Shown here one piece after another: positions 16,931 through 26,940 of a stretch of 64,000 nt of DNA. The translations under genes and the position numbers were made by a program. The notes below the pieces were generated by a model. The model was not told the DNA's origin. It ran no database searches and saw only the letters and a list, made by a program, of their open reading frames with translations. The DNA comes from Duganella sp. CF517 (GTDB taxonomy: Bacteria > Pseudomonadota > Gammaproteobacteria > Burkholderiales > Burkholderiaceae_D). Every line of letters begins with the position of its first letter. Position 1 is the stretch's first letter. The stretch is taken from contig NZ_FODC01000002.1 in the NCBI RefSeq assembly GCF_900110275.1, forward strand, positions 62,001 to 126,000. The letters run 5' to 3'.

Positions 16931-18114
16931 GCGCCGTGCTGGCCGGTCTCCTCTATATAGTGCTGGCGCTGTTGGCGGTGCCGGTGCTGGTGCTGCTGAC
17001 GCAAGCGCTGCTGGCCATCGCCGCGCCCGGCCCCGGCGCGCCGCCGGCCGGGCGCCGCCCGCGCATCGCGATCCTGGTGCCGGCCCACAACGAACAAGAC
17101 GGCGTCGGCGCCACCATCGCCACGCTGCTGCCGCAGCTGCAGGACGGCGACCGGGTGCTGGTGGTGGCCGACAACTGCTCCGACGACACCGCCGGCGCCG
17201 CCCGCGCCGCCGGCGCCGAGGTGCGCGAGCGCTTCGACGCCACCCTGCGCGGCAAGGGCTACGCGCTCGACTTCGGCGTGCGCTGCCTGGCCGAGGACCC
17301 GCCCGGGGTGATGATGATCGTCGACGCCGACTGCCTGGTCGAACCGGGCGCGATCGACCGCCTGGCGCGCACCGCCGTCGCCAGCGGCCGCCCGGTGCAG
17401 GCGCTGTACCTGATGCGCTCGCCGGCCGGCAGCGGCCCGATGAAGAAAATCGCCGAATTCGCCTGGGCCGTCAAAAACCTGGTGCGGCCGCTCGGCTTCC
17501 TGCGCCTGGGCATCCCCTGCCCGCTGATGGGCAGCGGCATGGCTTTCCCGTGGGGCATCATCAGCACGGCCTCGCTGGCCAACGGCCACATCGTCGAGGA
17601 CATGAAGCTGGGCATGGATCTGGCGCGCGCCGGCACGCCGCCGCTGTTCTGTCCGCAGGCGCTGGTGTCGAGCACCTTCCCCGCCAGCGACGCCGGCACC
17701 GAGACCCAGCGCAAGCGCTGGGAGCATGGCCATCTGAGCATGATCCTGTCGGCGGCGCCGCGCTTCCTGCTCGAAGGCCTGCTCAAGGGCCGTCCCGGCA
17801 TGGTAGGCATGGCGCTCGACCTGGCCGTGCCGCCGCTGGCGTTGCTGGTGCTGATGGTGCTGGCGCTGGGCGCGCTGACCGCCGTGTTCACGCTGTTCGG
17901 CGGCGGCGCCGGCCCGCTGCTGGCGGCCGTGGCGCTGCTGGCGGCGCTGGGCGTGGCGGTGCTGGTGGCGTGGTGGCGCTACGGCCGCAAGATCCTCAGC
18001 GCGGCCAACCTGGCCATGGCGGTGCTGTATGTGTTCTGGAAGGTGCCGGTGTATATCGGCTTCCTGGTCAACCGCCAGGTCGAGTGGGTGCGCTCCAAGC
18101 GCGACACGGAATAA
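16927..18114 (+). CDS. Membrane glycosyltransferase family 2
   Basis: A processive-type or single-addition glycosyltransferase of 395 residues. It has one N-terminal membrane helix (residues 5-30), a GT-A domain ([39 protein letters not shown] and the QRKRWEHGH motif) and several C-terminal helices, including [18 protein letters not shown]. Start ATG 16927 overlaps the preceding stop. It lies between a serine acetyltransferase-like gene and galE on one transcript, so it probably adds a sugar to the EPS repeat unit. Intact D, DAD and RW motifs argue for an active enzyme; donor and acceptor cannot be read from sequence. Confidence 0.9.
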   Translation: MSAVLAGLLYIVLALLAVPVLVLLTQALLAIAAPGPGAPPAGRRPRIAILVPAHNEQDGVGATIATLLPQLQDGDRVLVVADNCSDDTAGAARAAGAEVRERFDATLRGKGYALDFGVRCLAEDPPGVMMIVDADCLVEPGAIDRLARTAVASGRPVQALYLMRSPAGSGPMKKIAEFAWAVKNLVRPLGFLRLGIPCPLMGSGMAFPWGIISTASLANGHIVEDMKLGMDLARAGTPPLFCPQALVSSTFPASDAGTETQRKRWEHGHLSMILSAAPRFLLEGLLKGRPGMVGMALDLAVPPLALLVLMVLALGALTAVFTLFGGGAGPLLAAVALLAALGVAVLVAWWRYGRKILSAANLAMAVLYVFWKVPVYIGFLVNRQVEWVRSKRDTE

Positions 18115-18145
18115 CCCCAATCAAGCAACTGGAAAAGGAATACCG

Positions 18146-19150
18146 ATGAAAGTTTTGGTCACCGGCGGCGCCGGCTACATAGGCTCCCACACCTGCGTCG
18201 AACTGCTCAACGCCGGCCACGACGTGGTCATCGTCGACGACCTGTCCAACAGCGAGGCCGGCGTGGTCGAGCGCATCACCGAGCTGGGCGGACGCGCGCC
18301 CGGCTTCGTCGAAGCCGACATCCGCGACCGCGCCGCCATGGCGGCCGTGTTCGGCGCCCAGCGCTTCGACGCCGTGATCCACTTCGCCGGCCTGAAGGCG
18401 GTCGGCGAATCGGTGGCGCAACCGCTGCGCTACTACGACGTCAACGTCTACGGCAGCATCGTGCTGCTGCAGACGATGGCCGAGTTCGGCGTCAAGCGGC
18501 TGCTGTTCAGTTCCTCGGCCACCGTCTACGGCGACCCGGACACGGTGCCGATCACCGAGGACTCGCCGCTGCGCACCACCAATCCCTACGGCGGCTCCAA
18601 GCTGATGATCGAGAACATCCTGCGCGACCACGCCCGCGCCGCGCCCGACTGGGGCATCGCGCTGCTGCGCTATTTCAACCCGGTGGGCGCCCATGAGAGC
18701 GGCCGGATCGGCGAGAACCCGCGCGGCATCCCCAACAACCTGTTGCCGTTCATCGCCCAGGTGGCCGACGGCCGGCGCGAGCGGCTGGCCGTGTTCGGCG
18801 ACGATTACCCGACCCCCGACGGCACCGGCATGCGCGACTACATCCATGTGGTCGACCTGGCCGTGGGCCATCTGCGCGCGCTCGAGAAACTGGCCGCCGG
18901 CCCCGGCGTGCTGACCTACAACCTGGGCACCGGCGCCGCCAGCAGCGTGCTCGACATGGTGCGCGCGTTCGAGAAGGCGTGCGGCAAACCGATCCCCTAC
19001 GCCATCAACGCCCGCCGTCCCGGCGACATCGCGGTGTGCTACGCGGCGACCGATCTGGCCGAGCGCGAGCTGGGCTGGAAAGCCACGCGCGGCGTCGACC
19101 AGATGTGCGCCGACGCCTGGCGCTGGCAGAGCGGCCTGCTGGCGTCCTGA
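18146..19150 (+). CDS. galE: UDP-glucose 4-epimerase
   Basis: Interconverts UDP-glucose and UDP-galactose in the cytoplasm; 334 residues, normal GalE length. It begins with the NAD-binding motif [12 protein letters not shown], has the catalytic SSSATVYG Ser and the [11 protein letters not shown] Tyr/Lys pair, plus the substrate block [13 protein letters not shown]. Start ATG 18146 has AAAGGA upstream, 31 bases after the glycosyltransferase stop, so it closes a three-gene operon. It supplies UDP-galactose for the glycosyltransferases around it. Confidence 0.96.
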   Translation: MKVLVTGGAGYIGSHTCVELLNAGHDVVIVDDLSNSEAGVVERITELGGRAPGFVEADIRDRAAMAAVFGAQRFDAVIHFAGLKAVGESVAQPLRYYDVNVYGSIVLLQTMAEFGVKRLLFSSSATVYGDPDTVPITEDSPLRTTNPYGGSKLMIENILRDHARAAPDWGIALLRYFNPVGAHESGRIGENPRGIPNNLLPFIAQVADGRRERLAVFGDDYPTPDGTGMRDYIHVVDLAVGHLRALEKLAAGPGVLTYNLGTGAASSVLDMVRAFEKACGKPIPYAINARRPGDIAVCYAATDLAERELGWKATRGVDQMCADAWRWQSGLLAS

Positions 19151-19161
19151 ACGGCACCGCC

Positions 19162-19265
19162 CGGCGCTTGCCGCCGGGCGCCCCGATAATGCGGCGCTGC
19201 CGCCGGGCGCCCCGATAATGCGGCGCTTGCCGCCGGGCGCCCCGATACCGCGGCGCCTGGCGCCG
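19162..19265. repeat. Tandem 30-bp repeat, about 3.5 copies
   Basis: Units start at 19162, 19192 (29 bp, one T missing) and 19221; a partial copy at 19251 has diverged. Each unit contains GGCGC and GGCGCC arms that can fold. It fills the space between convergent galE (plus) and a glycosyltransferase (minus), and may act as a terminator region. Confidence 0.8.
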
Positions 19266-19277
19266 CCCGACCGGCCT

Positions 19278-20186
19278 TTAGACCGGCCCCTGGTCCTGCG
19301 CGATCTGGCGCGTCAACTGCGCCACCACGTCGGCCTGTTGATCGGAAAACTTGCGCGCGAATAGGATGTCGGTTTCCCCAAACGACGTCGTGGTGCGCGT
19401 GCGCGCGGCCTCGCGCAGGATCGGCAAGTGTTTCTCCGACATATATTCCGGACTGGCCGCGCCGGGCGCCCACACCGTGTAGGTCAGGTTGGGCACCACG
19501 CGGGCGGCGGCGTCGGTGTTGCAGACGATGGTCTGGAAGAACGACTCGTCCGGACACCCGGTGTGCTTGAAGAATTCCACCACCGCCGGTTTTTGCTCGA
19601 CGAACCGAAGGATGTGTTCGCAGGTGGCGCGCGTCAACGCCCACCAGCTCGAGCCGCCGTACGGCTGCAACCCGTCGAGGTGCTGGCGGTAGTCGCGCTC
19701 GCGCGGCAGCAGCCCCACGCGCAGCATCGCCTTTTGCAGGCCGCGCAGCAGGCGCGGCGCGCTCGGGCGCGGATGGTAGCGCGTCAGGCGCGAGATCGGC
19801 TTGCCCATGGCGTCGGCCGGCATCGCCACGGTGTTGATGAACTCCGCTTGCGGGCGCTCGGCGAAGAAGCGCCCGATCTCGGCGCGCGAACGGATCGGGA
19901 AATCGGCGCCGCTGAGGAACACCAGCCGCGTCGCGCCGGCCGGGCTGGCCAGCGCCGCCGCGATCAGCACCAAGGTCGCCTCGACCTGGCTGAAGTCGCC
20001 CCAGTAGACGGCCACGCGCGGTTCGACCAGCGCCACGTTGGGCGCGGCCAGATGGGCGAACGGGGCGCTATCGACCTTCTTGTCGATGTGCACGAAGAAC
20101 GACACGTCGGGCCCGTCGAGCGCGGCCAGCAAGCGCGCCAGCTGGGCCACATTGTTGTGCGCCTGGATCAGGTACGCTATTTTCAT
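19278..20186 (-). CDS. Core-2/I-branching-type glycosyltransferase (GT14-like)
   Basis: A glycosyltransferase of 302 residues resembling bacterial members of the beta-1,6-N-acetylglucosaminyltransferase/xylosyltransferase family. Motifs: [10 protein letters not shown] at the N-terminus, [40 protein letters not shown] and PDESFFQTI. No membrane helix is seen, so it is cytoplasmic or peripheral. I use ATG 20186 because AGGAG lies about eight bases upstream; a GTG three codons earlier has no ribosome site. It is the last of five minus-strand genes starting at 25192. Donor sugar is unknown. Confidence 0.87.
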   Translation of the reverse strand: MKIAYLIQAHNNVAQLARLLAALDGPDVSFFVHIDKKVDSAPFAHLAAPNVALVEPRVAVYWGDFSQVEATLVLIAAALASPAGATRLVFLSGADFPIRSRAEIGRFFAERPQAEFINTVAMPADAMGKPISRLTRYHPRPSAPRLLRGLQKAMLRVGLLPRERDYRQHLDGLQPYGGSSWWALTRATCEHILRFVEQKPAVVEFFKHTGCPDESFFQTIVCNTDAAARVVPNLTYTVWAPGAASPEYMSEKHLPILREAARTRTTTSFGETDILFARKFSDQQADVVAQLTRQIAQDQGPV

Positions 20187-20238
20187 CGCCAACACTCCTT
20201 GGTTTGCCGGCGGCGGGGTCGCCGCGGCGGTAAAGCGC

Positions 20239-21447
20239 TCACCGCTGCGGGAGGGCCTTGATCAGCGCGCCCAGCTTGGCGGCCTCGGTATCGATCGAAT
20301 GGCGCGCCAGCGCGCGCGCGTGGGCCCGCTCGCCCATCGCGGCCAGTTCGTCGAGCGGCGTGGCCAGCGCGCGTTCGAGCGCGGCGGCCAGCAGGTCGAC
20401 GTCGCCGGCCGGGATCAGCCAGCCCTCGACGCCGTCGCGCACCAGCTCGGGAATGCCGGCCACATAGGTCGTCAGCACCGGACGGCGCAGCGCCATCGCC
20501 TCCATCACCACCACCGGCAAGCCCTCGGCAAAGCTCGGCAGGGCCAGCGCGCGCGCGGCCAGCATCTCCTCGCGCACCTGGTCGCTGCTGATCCAGCCGG
20601 TGATGCGCACCGCGTGTTGCAATTGGTGGCGCGCCACCAGCGTCTCGATCTCGGCGCGCATCTCGCCGTCGCCGGCCAGCACCAGCTCGACCGCCACGCC
20701 GCGCGCGGCCAGCTGCGCCACCGCGCGCACCAGCAGCTGCTGGCCCTTTTGCTCGCACAGGCGGCCGACGCACACCAGCCGCGGCGCGGCCGGCGGCGGC
20801 ACCGCCGGGCCGGCGTGGAACACCGGCTCCAGGCCGCAGTGGACGATCTCCACCTTCGGCCACTCGGTGTACGGAATCCAGCGGAACAGCTGGCTGCGGC
20901 CGAAGCTGCTGATGGCCACGACAAAGGCCGAGCGGGCGATTTTTTCCTTGATGTGCAGGAACTCGGGCTTGTCGAACTCCTCCGGCCCGTGCACGGTGAA
21001 ACTGTAGGCCGGCCCGCCCAGCGCGCGCGCCAGCATGGCCACCTCGGCCGGGTTGGTGCCGAAGTGCGCGTGCAGGTGGCGCGCGCCCGACGCCCGCAGC
21101 CAGCCGAGCATGCGGCAGGCCTCGGCCAGGTAGATCAGGTGCAGCGGCCAAGGGCGGTCGGCGCGGCGCGCCATGCGCAGCGCCAGCCCCAGCGCGCCGA
21201 AGAAGCGCCCCGGCGCCTTGACCATCACGCCCAGGGTCGACAGCGCCAGCGCCAGCGCGCCGTCGCGCAGCAGGTAGCGGGTTTTTTCACGCTCGCGCAG
21301 GTCCTCGGCGTCGACCAGATGGTCGGCCCAGCCGCGCAGCGCGATGCGCTGCACGTCGAAGCCCTGGCGTTCGAGCGCGAGGATCTCGCGGCGGATGAAA
21401 CTGTGGCTGACCTTGGGGTACTGATTGATGAGATACGCTATTTTCAT
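20239..21447 (-). CDS. Glycosyltransferase family 4
   Basis: A GT-B glycosyltransferase of 402 residues. It has the N-terminal segment IAYLINQYPKVSHSFIRREI, the acceptor-side HAHFGTNPAEVA, and in the C-terminal domain the retaining-enzyme block FAEGLPVVVMEAMA with its two Glu residues. The N-terminus resembles exosortase-locus glycosyltransferases annotated as colanic acid WcaL-like. ATG 21447 is preferred over the in-frame GTG at 21456; neither has a strong ribosome site. It belongs to the five-gene minus-strand EPS operon, between an acyltransferase and the GT14-like gene. Its linkage specificity cannot be deduced. Confidence 0.9.
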   Translation of the reverse strand: MKIAYLINQYPKVSHSFIRREILALERQGFDVQRIALRGWADHLVDAEDLREREKTRYLLRDGALALALSTLGVMVKAPGRFFGALGLALRMARRADRPWPLHLIYLAEACRMLGWLRASGARHLHAHFGTNPAEVAMLARALGGPAYSFTVHGPEEFDKPEFLHIKEKIARSAFVVAISSFGRSQLFRWIPYTEWPKVEIVHCGLEPVFHAGPAVPPPAAPRLVCVGRLCEQKGQQLLVRAVAQLAARGVAVELVLAGDGEMRAEIETLVARHQLQHAVRITGWISSDQVREEMLAARALALPSFAEGLPVVVMEAMALRRPVLTTYVAGIPELVRDGVEGWLIPAGDVDLLAAALERALATPLDELAAMGERAHARALARHSIDTEAAKLGALIKALPQR

Positions 21448-21477
21448 GAAGCTCACTGGTATGCGCGGCGAAGCGCT

Positions 21478-22578
21478 TTAGGGCTGGGAAAGGGTGGCAT
21501 CGTCGGCCTTGGCCGGCTGGCCGGGGACGGCCGGCGACGGCGCCCGGCGGCCGCCGAACCGATCGGCCCAGCGGCGCCCGGCCGCCATGAACCAGGCCTC
21601 GTAGTATTTGGTCGACAGCCAGGCCAGCACGAACAGCACCAGGAACAGCAGCGGGCGCTTGGCGTACTTGACCAGCACGTCGCCGTCGCCGTCGCCCAGC
21701 CAGGTATGGGTGAGCAGCGGATGGATCACGTACAGGGCGTAGGAGATGCCGGCGACGAACACCAGCGGCTGCCCGTGCAGCGCCCGGCCCAGCGTGGCGT
21801 CGGGACGCACCAGCGTGGCGCCGACCAGCAGCGCGGCCAGGTAGGGACGCAGGTAGTTGAGCCACTGGCCCTGGGGCATGCACGACCACGCCAGCAGCAC
21901 CAGCACCGGCAGCTGCGGCACGCGCGCCAGCCAGCCGCGGGCGTTGGCGCCGAGCTTGCCGTGGTAGGCCAGCGCCAGCGTGCAACCGGCCAGGATTTCG
22001 TCGATGCGGTAATAGCTGACCGACGAGGCGGTGACGATGTCCCACACGCGCAGCCCGGTGAAGCCGAGCGCCAGCAACGGCAGCAACAGCAGGCCGCGCG
22101 CGCGCAGCACCCACACCAGCAACGCCACGCCGACATAGAACTGCATCTCCATGCACAGGCTCCATAGGTGCTCGGTCATCGGCAGCAGCAGGTTGAAGCG
22201 GCCGTCGCCGGGCGGGAAGTTGGCGTAAAACAGGTAGTGCGACGCCCAGATCGCCAGCGGCGCGCCGCTGGCGATCAGCGCGACGAACATGTAGAGCCAG
22301 GCCAGCGGCAGCACCCGGGCGAAGCGCCGGATCAGGAAGCCGACCACGCGCTGGTCCTTGATCAGGAAGGAGGTGATGAGGAAACCGGACAGGTTGAAGA
22401 AGATCACCATGCCGAGGATGCCGGTGCTGTAGTTGAGCATGTAGTGGTGCGGGCCGAGCGGCAGCAGGTGGGCCGCCAGCACGAACAGGATGCTGATGCC
22501 GCGCCATCCGTCGAGCACGGACAGATGGGCCGGATGCGCCGGCGGCACGGCCGCGGGCGGGAGTGGGAGGCTTGCCAT
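21478..22578 (-). CDS. Acyltransferase-3 family membrane protein
   Basis: A 366-residue integral membrane acyltransferase, probably acetylating or otherwise acylating an EPS sugar. The N-terminal motif is LDGWRGISILFVLAAHLLPL, followed by FFNLSGFLITSFLI and the RRFARVLPLAWLY arginine block. Around ten hydrophobic segments follow. There is no C-terminal SGNH domain, unlike the protein at 9373-11394. It starts 9 bases after the upstream polymerase gene ends, in the same operon. The acyl group and acceptor are unknown. Confidence 0.9.
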   Translation of the reverse strand: MASLPLPPAAVPPAHPAHLSVLDGWRGISILFVLAAHLLPLGPHHYMLNYSTGILGMVIFFNLSGFLITSFLIKDQRVVGFLIRRFARVLPLAWLYMFVALIASGAPLAIWASHYLFYANFPPGDGRFNLLLPMTEHLWSLCMEMQFYVGVALLVWVLRARGLLLLPLLALGFTGLRVWDIVTASSVSYYRIDEILAGCTLALAYHGKLGANARGWLARVPQLPVLVLLAWSCMPQGQWLNYLRPYLAALLVGATLVRPDATLGRALHGQPLVFVAGISYALYVIHPLLTHTWLGDGDGDVLVKYAKRPLLFLVLFVLAWLSTKYYEAWFMAAGRRWADRFGGRRAPSPAVPGQPAKADDATLSQP

Positions 22579-22587
22579 GGCGCCGGC

Positions 22588-24069
22588 TCAGTACAGTGGA
22601 CGGGCCGGCGGCGCCGGGACGGCGGCGGGCACGCCGGGACGGCCCGGCGCGGCGGCGGCGGCGGCCGGCGGCAGCCGGTACAGCGCGCAACCGGCGCCGA
22701 CGGCGAACCACAGATACCAGTTGTACGACAGGTAATAGAACATATTGTCGCTGATCGAGCACACCAGCAGGTTGACGACCATGACGATGAGCGAGAAGCC
22801 GGCCAGCTTGTCGACCTTGAGCACCGGCGCCAGCTGCCGCAACAGCGAATAGGCCAGCCAGCCGAACGCGGCCAGGCCGAACACGCCCAGTTCGAACAGC
22901 AGCTGCACATACACGCTGTGGGCGCCGTAGTTGGTCTTGCCGGCGAACGGGAAGAACACGATTGAATATTTGGTGAACGATTGCAGGCCGTTGCCGATGA
23001 CAAAGCTGATCGGCTGCATGTAGCCGATCGCCGTCTCCCACAGGTAGACGCGCCAGGCGAACGAGTTCAGGTTGGCGTAGATGGTGACCTTGTTGCCCTC
23101 GCCCAGCTCGGTGAGGCGGTCGCCCACGCCCGGGATCATCAGCGCCAGCGCGCCGAGCACCGCCATGTAGATCAGGTAGCGCCGCTCGAAGATCAGCGCG
23201 TACAGGCCGAAGGCGAGCGCCGCGGCGGTCCAGGCGCTGCGGGTCTTGGTCAGCAGCAGCATGCCCAGCAACACGACCAGGTACAGCGTCATGCACACCT
23301 TGACCCGCGTCGGCGCCTTCGCCGGCAACGTCTTGAGCAGGTAGAACGCCACGCCGATGATGACGGTCAGGTAGAACGCCATGACGTTGGGATGGCCGAA
23401 CGTGCCGCGCATGCGGAACTCGCCGCCGACGGCCAGCTTGACGTAGGCCAGGATGTAGAAGCTGTAGAGTACGGGGATGGCGGAAGACCACAGCACCAGC
23501 TTGAGGCAGGCGCGGAAATCCTCGCGCGTGCGCACGCAGAAGTAGCCGCCGATGAACATGGCGAAGTAGGACACCTGGGTCAGGAACAGCCGCGCCGCCT
23601 CGCCCTTTTCCGGCGAGGTGGCCACGCCGAACAGCGTCACCAGCAGGAACGGCGCCCAGGCGGTGTAGCCGCGCCGCGGCACCAGGGCCGGCTTTTCGAA
23701 CACCAGCATCATGGCCAGCACGATGACCATGCCGTTGATGACGCCGCCGATGCCCAGCGGATAGCTGCCGATCGAAAAGCGGGTCAGCTCGAGCACGTTG
23801 TCGCCGCTGGCGCGCAGCAGCACAATCATCAGCAAGGTCAGCTTGCGGTCGTAGATGATCAGCAGGCCGAACAGCATGGCCGCCGGCAGCGCCACCAGCT
23901 TGCCCGGGCTGGCGCCCATCAGGTTGACCAGCAGGGGCGTGGCCGCGCCCAGCACCACCGCCACCAGCAACAACAGCGCGCCGAGCAGATAGACCGGGCG
24001 CAGCGGGTTTTTTACGATGTCGGGCGCTTTAAACGAACTGAAAGCGGGCCATTTGAGCGAGACTGCCAT
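22588..24069 (-). CDS. O-antigen ligase/polymerase family membrane protein (Wzy-like)
   Basis: A 493-residue protein with roughly eleven membrane helices and a large periplasmic loop, typical of Wzy polymerases and WaaL ligases. The Wzy_C region contains TKTRSAWTAAALAFGLYALI, with the conserved Arg-Ser-x-Trp. The residues after about 340 (WETAIGYMQPISFVIGNGLQ) match the usual family segment. The C-terminal tail is Ala/Pro-rich. Placed among glycosyltransferases and with a flippase nearby, it most likely polymerises the EPS repeat; a ligase role is the alternative. It lies 49 bases after the GT2 gene stop in the same operon. Confidence 0.87.
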   Translation of the reverse strand: MAVSLKWPAFSSFKAPDIVKNPLRPVYLLGALLLLVAVVLGAATPLLVNLMGASPGKLVALPAAMLFGLLIIYDRKLTLLMIVLLRASGDNVLELTRFSIGSYPLGIGGVINGMVIVLAMMLVFEKPALVPRRGYTAWAPFLLVTLFGVATSPEKGEAARLFLTQVSYFAMFIGGYFCVRTREDFRACLKLVLWSSAIPVLYSFYILAYVKLAVGGEFRMRGTFGHPNVMAFYLTVIIGVAFYLLKTLPAKAPTRVKVCMTLYLVVLLGMLLLTKTRSAWTAAALAFGLYALIFERRYLIYMAVLGALALMIPGVGDRLTELGEGNKVTIYANLNSFAWRVYLWETAIGYMQPISFVIGNGLQSFTKYSIVFFPFAGKTNYGAHSVYVQLLFELGVFGLAAFGWLAYSLLRQLAPVLKVDKLAGFSLIVMVVNLLVCSISDNMFYYLSYNWYLWFAVGAGCALYRLPPAAAAAAPGRPGVPAAVPAPPARPLY

Positions 24070-24118
24070 AGGATACCTATCAAAATAAATGCGGCGCGGT
24101 CGCCCGCGCGGATCTTGC

Positions 24119-25192
24119 TCAGGCCGGTTGCGCGGCCACGCGCATGTTGCGCTTGCCGGGGAAACGGCGGATCAGCCAGGAGCGCACGGCGTTCCATTCG
24201 CCCGTCTCGGGCGTGTGGGCGTGGCGGAAGCGGTTGAACCGCCACAGCAGGCGCGCCTCGCCGCGGGTGGCGATGGCCTTGCGGTACACCAGCTCGCGCT
24301 CGAGCTCGGCGGACTGGCCCAGGCCCTGGCGCAGCGTGGCCGCCATCGCGGCGAACTCGGCGTCGAAATTGCTGCGGCCGTCGACGTCCATCAGGATGCC
24401 GCCGTGGTTGCAGAACGGCGCCGGATCGAAATACGGCAGGCCGTGCAGCGCGCAGAACGAGCGCGCCAGGAAGCGCGACACCTGCAGCGACACCTCCATC
24501 TGGTCCATGAAGCGGGTGGCGCTGACATTGTTGCCGTGCCAACGGTAGCGGATCAGCTTTTGCGGCACGTTGGCGCACTTGCCGACGATGGCCAGCTGGC
24601 CGAACAGGAAATAGTCCTCGGCCAGGTTGGGCACCTCGATGCGCTGGTGCTCGGGCAGCACCTTGAGCACGTCGATGCCGTAGCGCACGCCCATCTCGCG
24701 CACCCCGGCCAGGCGCAGCATGGCCGTCGGGTGGGCGATCGGATTGCGGAACAGGCTGGCGGCGGCCACGCGGGCGGTGCCGATCGGCATGCTCATGACG
24801 CCGATGGCGGCGCCGGCCGCGTCGATGACGTCGGCCTGGCCGCCGATGGCGACGATGCCGGGTTGCGCGGCGAAGGCGGCCAGCTGCACGGCGAAGCGGT
24901 CGGGGAAGCAGACGTCGTCGGCGTCGTGGCGCACGATGAACTCGGCGTCGGCCAGGTCCAGCCCGCAGTTAAGCAGGCCCGACAGCCCGTTGGCCTCGGG
25001 CAGCGTGTGCACCTCGATGCGCGGATCGCGCCGCTGGTAGTCCTCGGCCATCTCGCGGCTGCCGTCGGTCGAGCCGTGGTCGAGCACCAGCAGGCGCCAG
25101 TCCTGGAAGGTTTGCGCGCGCACGCTGTCGAGCGACTCCGCCAGAAAGTCGACACCGTTTTTCACGGGCAACAAGATATCTATCTTCGCCAA
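24119..25192 (-). CDS. Glycosyltransferase family 2
   Basis: A cytoplasmic GT-A glycosyltransferase, 357 residues. Motifs are IDILLPVKNGVDFL, LVLDHGSTDGS and the Asp-rich IVRHDADDVCFPDR. The start is probably TTG at 25192: AGGAG lies seven bases upstream of it, whereas an in-frame TTG at 25198 is only one base from that site. There is no ATG nearby. It is the first gene of the minus-strand EPS operon (25192 to 19278). The C-terminal 100 residues are helical and basic. Donor and acceptor unknown. Confidence 0.88.
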   Translation of the reverse strand: MAKIDILLPVKNGVDFLAESLDSVRAQTFQDWRLLVLDHGSTDGSREMAEDYQRRDPRIEVHTLPEANGLSGLLNCGLDLADAEFIVRHDADDVCFPDRFAVQLAAFAAQPGIVAIGGQADVIDAAGAAIGVMSMPIGTARVAAASLFRNPIAHPTAMLRLAGVREMGVRYGIDVLKVLPEHQRIEVPNLAEDYFLFGQLAIVGKCANVPQKLIRYRWHGNNVSATRFMDQMEVSLQVSRFLARSFCALHGLPYFDPAPFCNHGGILMDVDGRSNFDAEFAAMAATLRQGLGQSAELERELVYRKAIATRGEARLLWRFNRFRHAHTPETGEWNAVRSWLIRRFPGKRNMRVAAQPA

Positions 25193-25554
25193 TTGCAAGC
25201 TCCTGCGTACACGTTCATCAAACCCCGCCGGCGGCGCGGCGGGGGGGCGCGGCGGGGCCGCGTGTTCATTGCCGGACGGATATATCCCTGCCCGGCCTGC
25301 GCCATTCTAACATGCGAAAAAATCAAGGCCTAGTCGATGCTGCGGTGCGGCACAAAAATTCTCAAGGGCATTCATAACGTGTTCGATTGGAAAAATAATG
25401 CGATTTTCCCGGCGATAACGTGTAAAATTCCCAACAATGCTGCACTGAAGCATATCATGAGAATACGGACCGGCGACGCCTCCTTGCGCGACAGAACATG
25501 GCGCGGACGCCCGCCGCACGGTTGAACTGCTAGTCGAACAAAAAAGGAACGCGA
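25193..25554. other. Divergent intergenic region (362 bases) between two EPS operons
   Basis: Left part very G+C-rich; from 25320 AT-rich. A weak plus-strand promoter TTCATA (25371-25376), 17 bases, AATAAT (25394-25399) is possible. The 9-mer ATAACGTGT occurs twice, at 25374 and 25415. AAGGA at 25544-25548 serves the following gene. Confidence 0.45.
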
Positions 25555-26928
25555 ATGAATATTACTGTGATCGGATCGGGTTATGTGGGCCTGGTGACGG
25601 GCGCCTGCCTGGCCGAGTTGGGCAACTCGGTGTTCTGCCTCGATGTCGATGCGCGCAAGATCGACATCCTCAACAACGGCGGCGTGCCGATCTACGAGCC
25701 GGGCCTGAAGGAAATCATCGAGCGCAACCGCGCCGCCGGCCGCCTGACCTTCTCCACCGACGTCGCCGCCAGCGTCGCCCACGGCGACATCCAATTCATC
25801 GCGGTCGGCACCCCGCCCGACGAGGACGGCTCGGCCGACCTGCAGTACGTGGTCGCCGCGGCGCGCAACATCGGCCGCCACATGACGTCCTTCAAGGTCG
25901 TCGTCGACAAGTCGACGGTGCCGGTGGGCACCGGCGAGAAGGTGCGCGCGGCCATCGCCGAGGAACTGGCCGCCCGCGGCGCCGACGTCGGCGTGACCGT
26001 GGTGTCGAACCCCGAGTTCCTCAAGGAAGGCGCGGCCGTCGACGACTTCATGCGTCCGGACCGCATCGTCATCGGCGCCGACACCGACGCCGCCGGCCAG
26101 CAGGCGCGCGACAAGATGCGCGAACTGTACGCCCCGCTCAACCGCAACCACGAACGCATCCTGTACATGGACGTGCGCTCGGCCGAGTTCACCAAGTACG
26201 CCGCCAACGCCATGCTGGCCACCCGCATCTCGTTCATGAACGAGCTGGCCAACCTGGCCGACAAGCTCGACGTCGACATTGAAAACGTGCGCAAGGGCAT
26301 CGGCTCGGATCCGCGCATCGGCTTCTCGTTCCTGTACGCCGGCACCGGCTACGGCGGTTCGTGCTTCCCGAAAGACGTGCAGGCGCTGGTGCGCAGCGCC
26401 AGCGAGTTCGGCCAGCACCTGGAAATCCTGCACGCGGTCGAATCGGTCAACAACCAGCAAAAACAAATCCTGTTGGGCAAGATCGTCGCCCGCCTGGGCG
26501 AGGACCTGAGCGGCAAGACCTTCGCCATGTGGGGCCTGGCGTTCAAGCCCAACACCGACGACATGCGCGCCGCGCCGAGCCGCGTGATGGTCAAGGAGCT
26601 GCTCAAGCGCGGCGCCAAGGTGGTCGCGTTCGACCCGGTGTCGATGGAGGAGGCGCGCCACGCCTTCGAGCTCGACCTGGCCGACCTGCCGGCCGGACAG
26701 CGCCAGCTGTCGTACAGCGACGCGCCGATGAACGCGGTGGCCGGCGCCGACGCGCTGATCATCATGACCGAGTGGAAGGCGTTCAAGAGCCCCGACTTCG
26801 CCGCGCTCAAGGCCGCGCTGACGCAGCCGCTGATCTTCGACGGCCGCAACCTGTACGAACCGGGCGCGATGCACCGGGCCGGGGTGGAATACCACGCGAT
26901 CGGCCGCGCCGGCAAGCACGCCGGCTAA
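25555..26928 (+). CDS. ugd: UDP-glucose 6-dehydrogenase
   Basis: Oxidises UDP-glucose to UDP-glucuronate using NAD; 457 residues, the usual length. Shown by the Rossmann motif [18 protein letters not shown] at the N-terminus, the STVPVGT block, the [11 protein letters not shown] segment and the catalytic cysteine motif GGSCFPKDV. The C-terminal UDP-binding domain includes [15 protein letters not shown] 25555 has AAGGA six bases upstream. It opens an operon with two glycosyltransferases and a flippase, so glucuronic acid is a likely EPS component. A GDP-mannose dehydrogenase role is less likely, given the UDP-type motifs. Confidence 0.95.
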   Translation: MNITVIGSGYVGLVTGACLAELGNSVFCLDVDARKIDILNNGGVPIYEPGLKEIIERNRAAGRLTFSTDVAASVAHGDIQFIAVGTPPDEDGSADLQYVVAAARNIGRHMTSFKVVVDKSTVPVGTGEKVRAAIAEELAARGADVGVTVVSNPEFLKEGAAVDDFMRPDRIVIGADTDAAGQQARDKMRELYAPLNRNHERILYMDVRSAEFTKYAANAMLATRISFMNELANLADKLDVDIENVRKGIGSDPRIGFSFLYAGTGYGGSCFPKDVQALVRSASEFGQHLEILHAVESVNNQQKQILLGKIVARLGEDLSGKTFAMWGLAFKPNTDDMRAAPSRVMVKELLKRGAKVVAFDPVSMEEARHAFELDLADLPAGQRQLSYSDAPMNAVAGADALIIMTEWKAFKSPDFAALKAALTQPLIFDGRNLYEPGAMHRAGVEYHAIGRAGKHAG

Positions 26929-26940
26929 GGGCGGCGGCCG

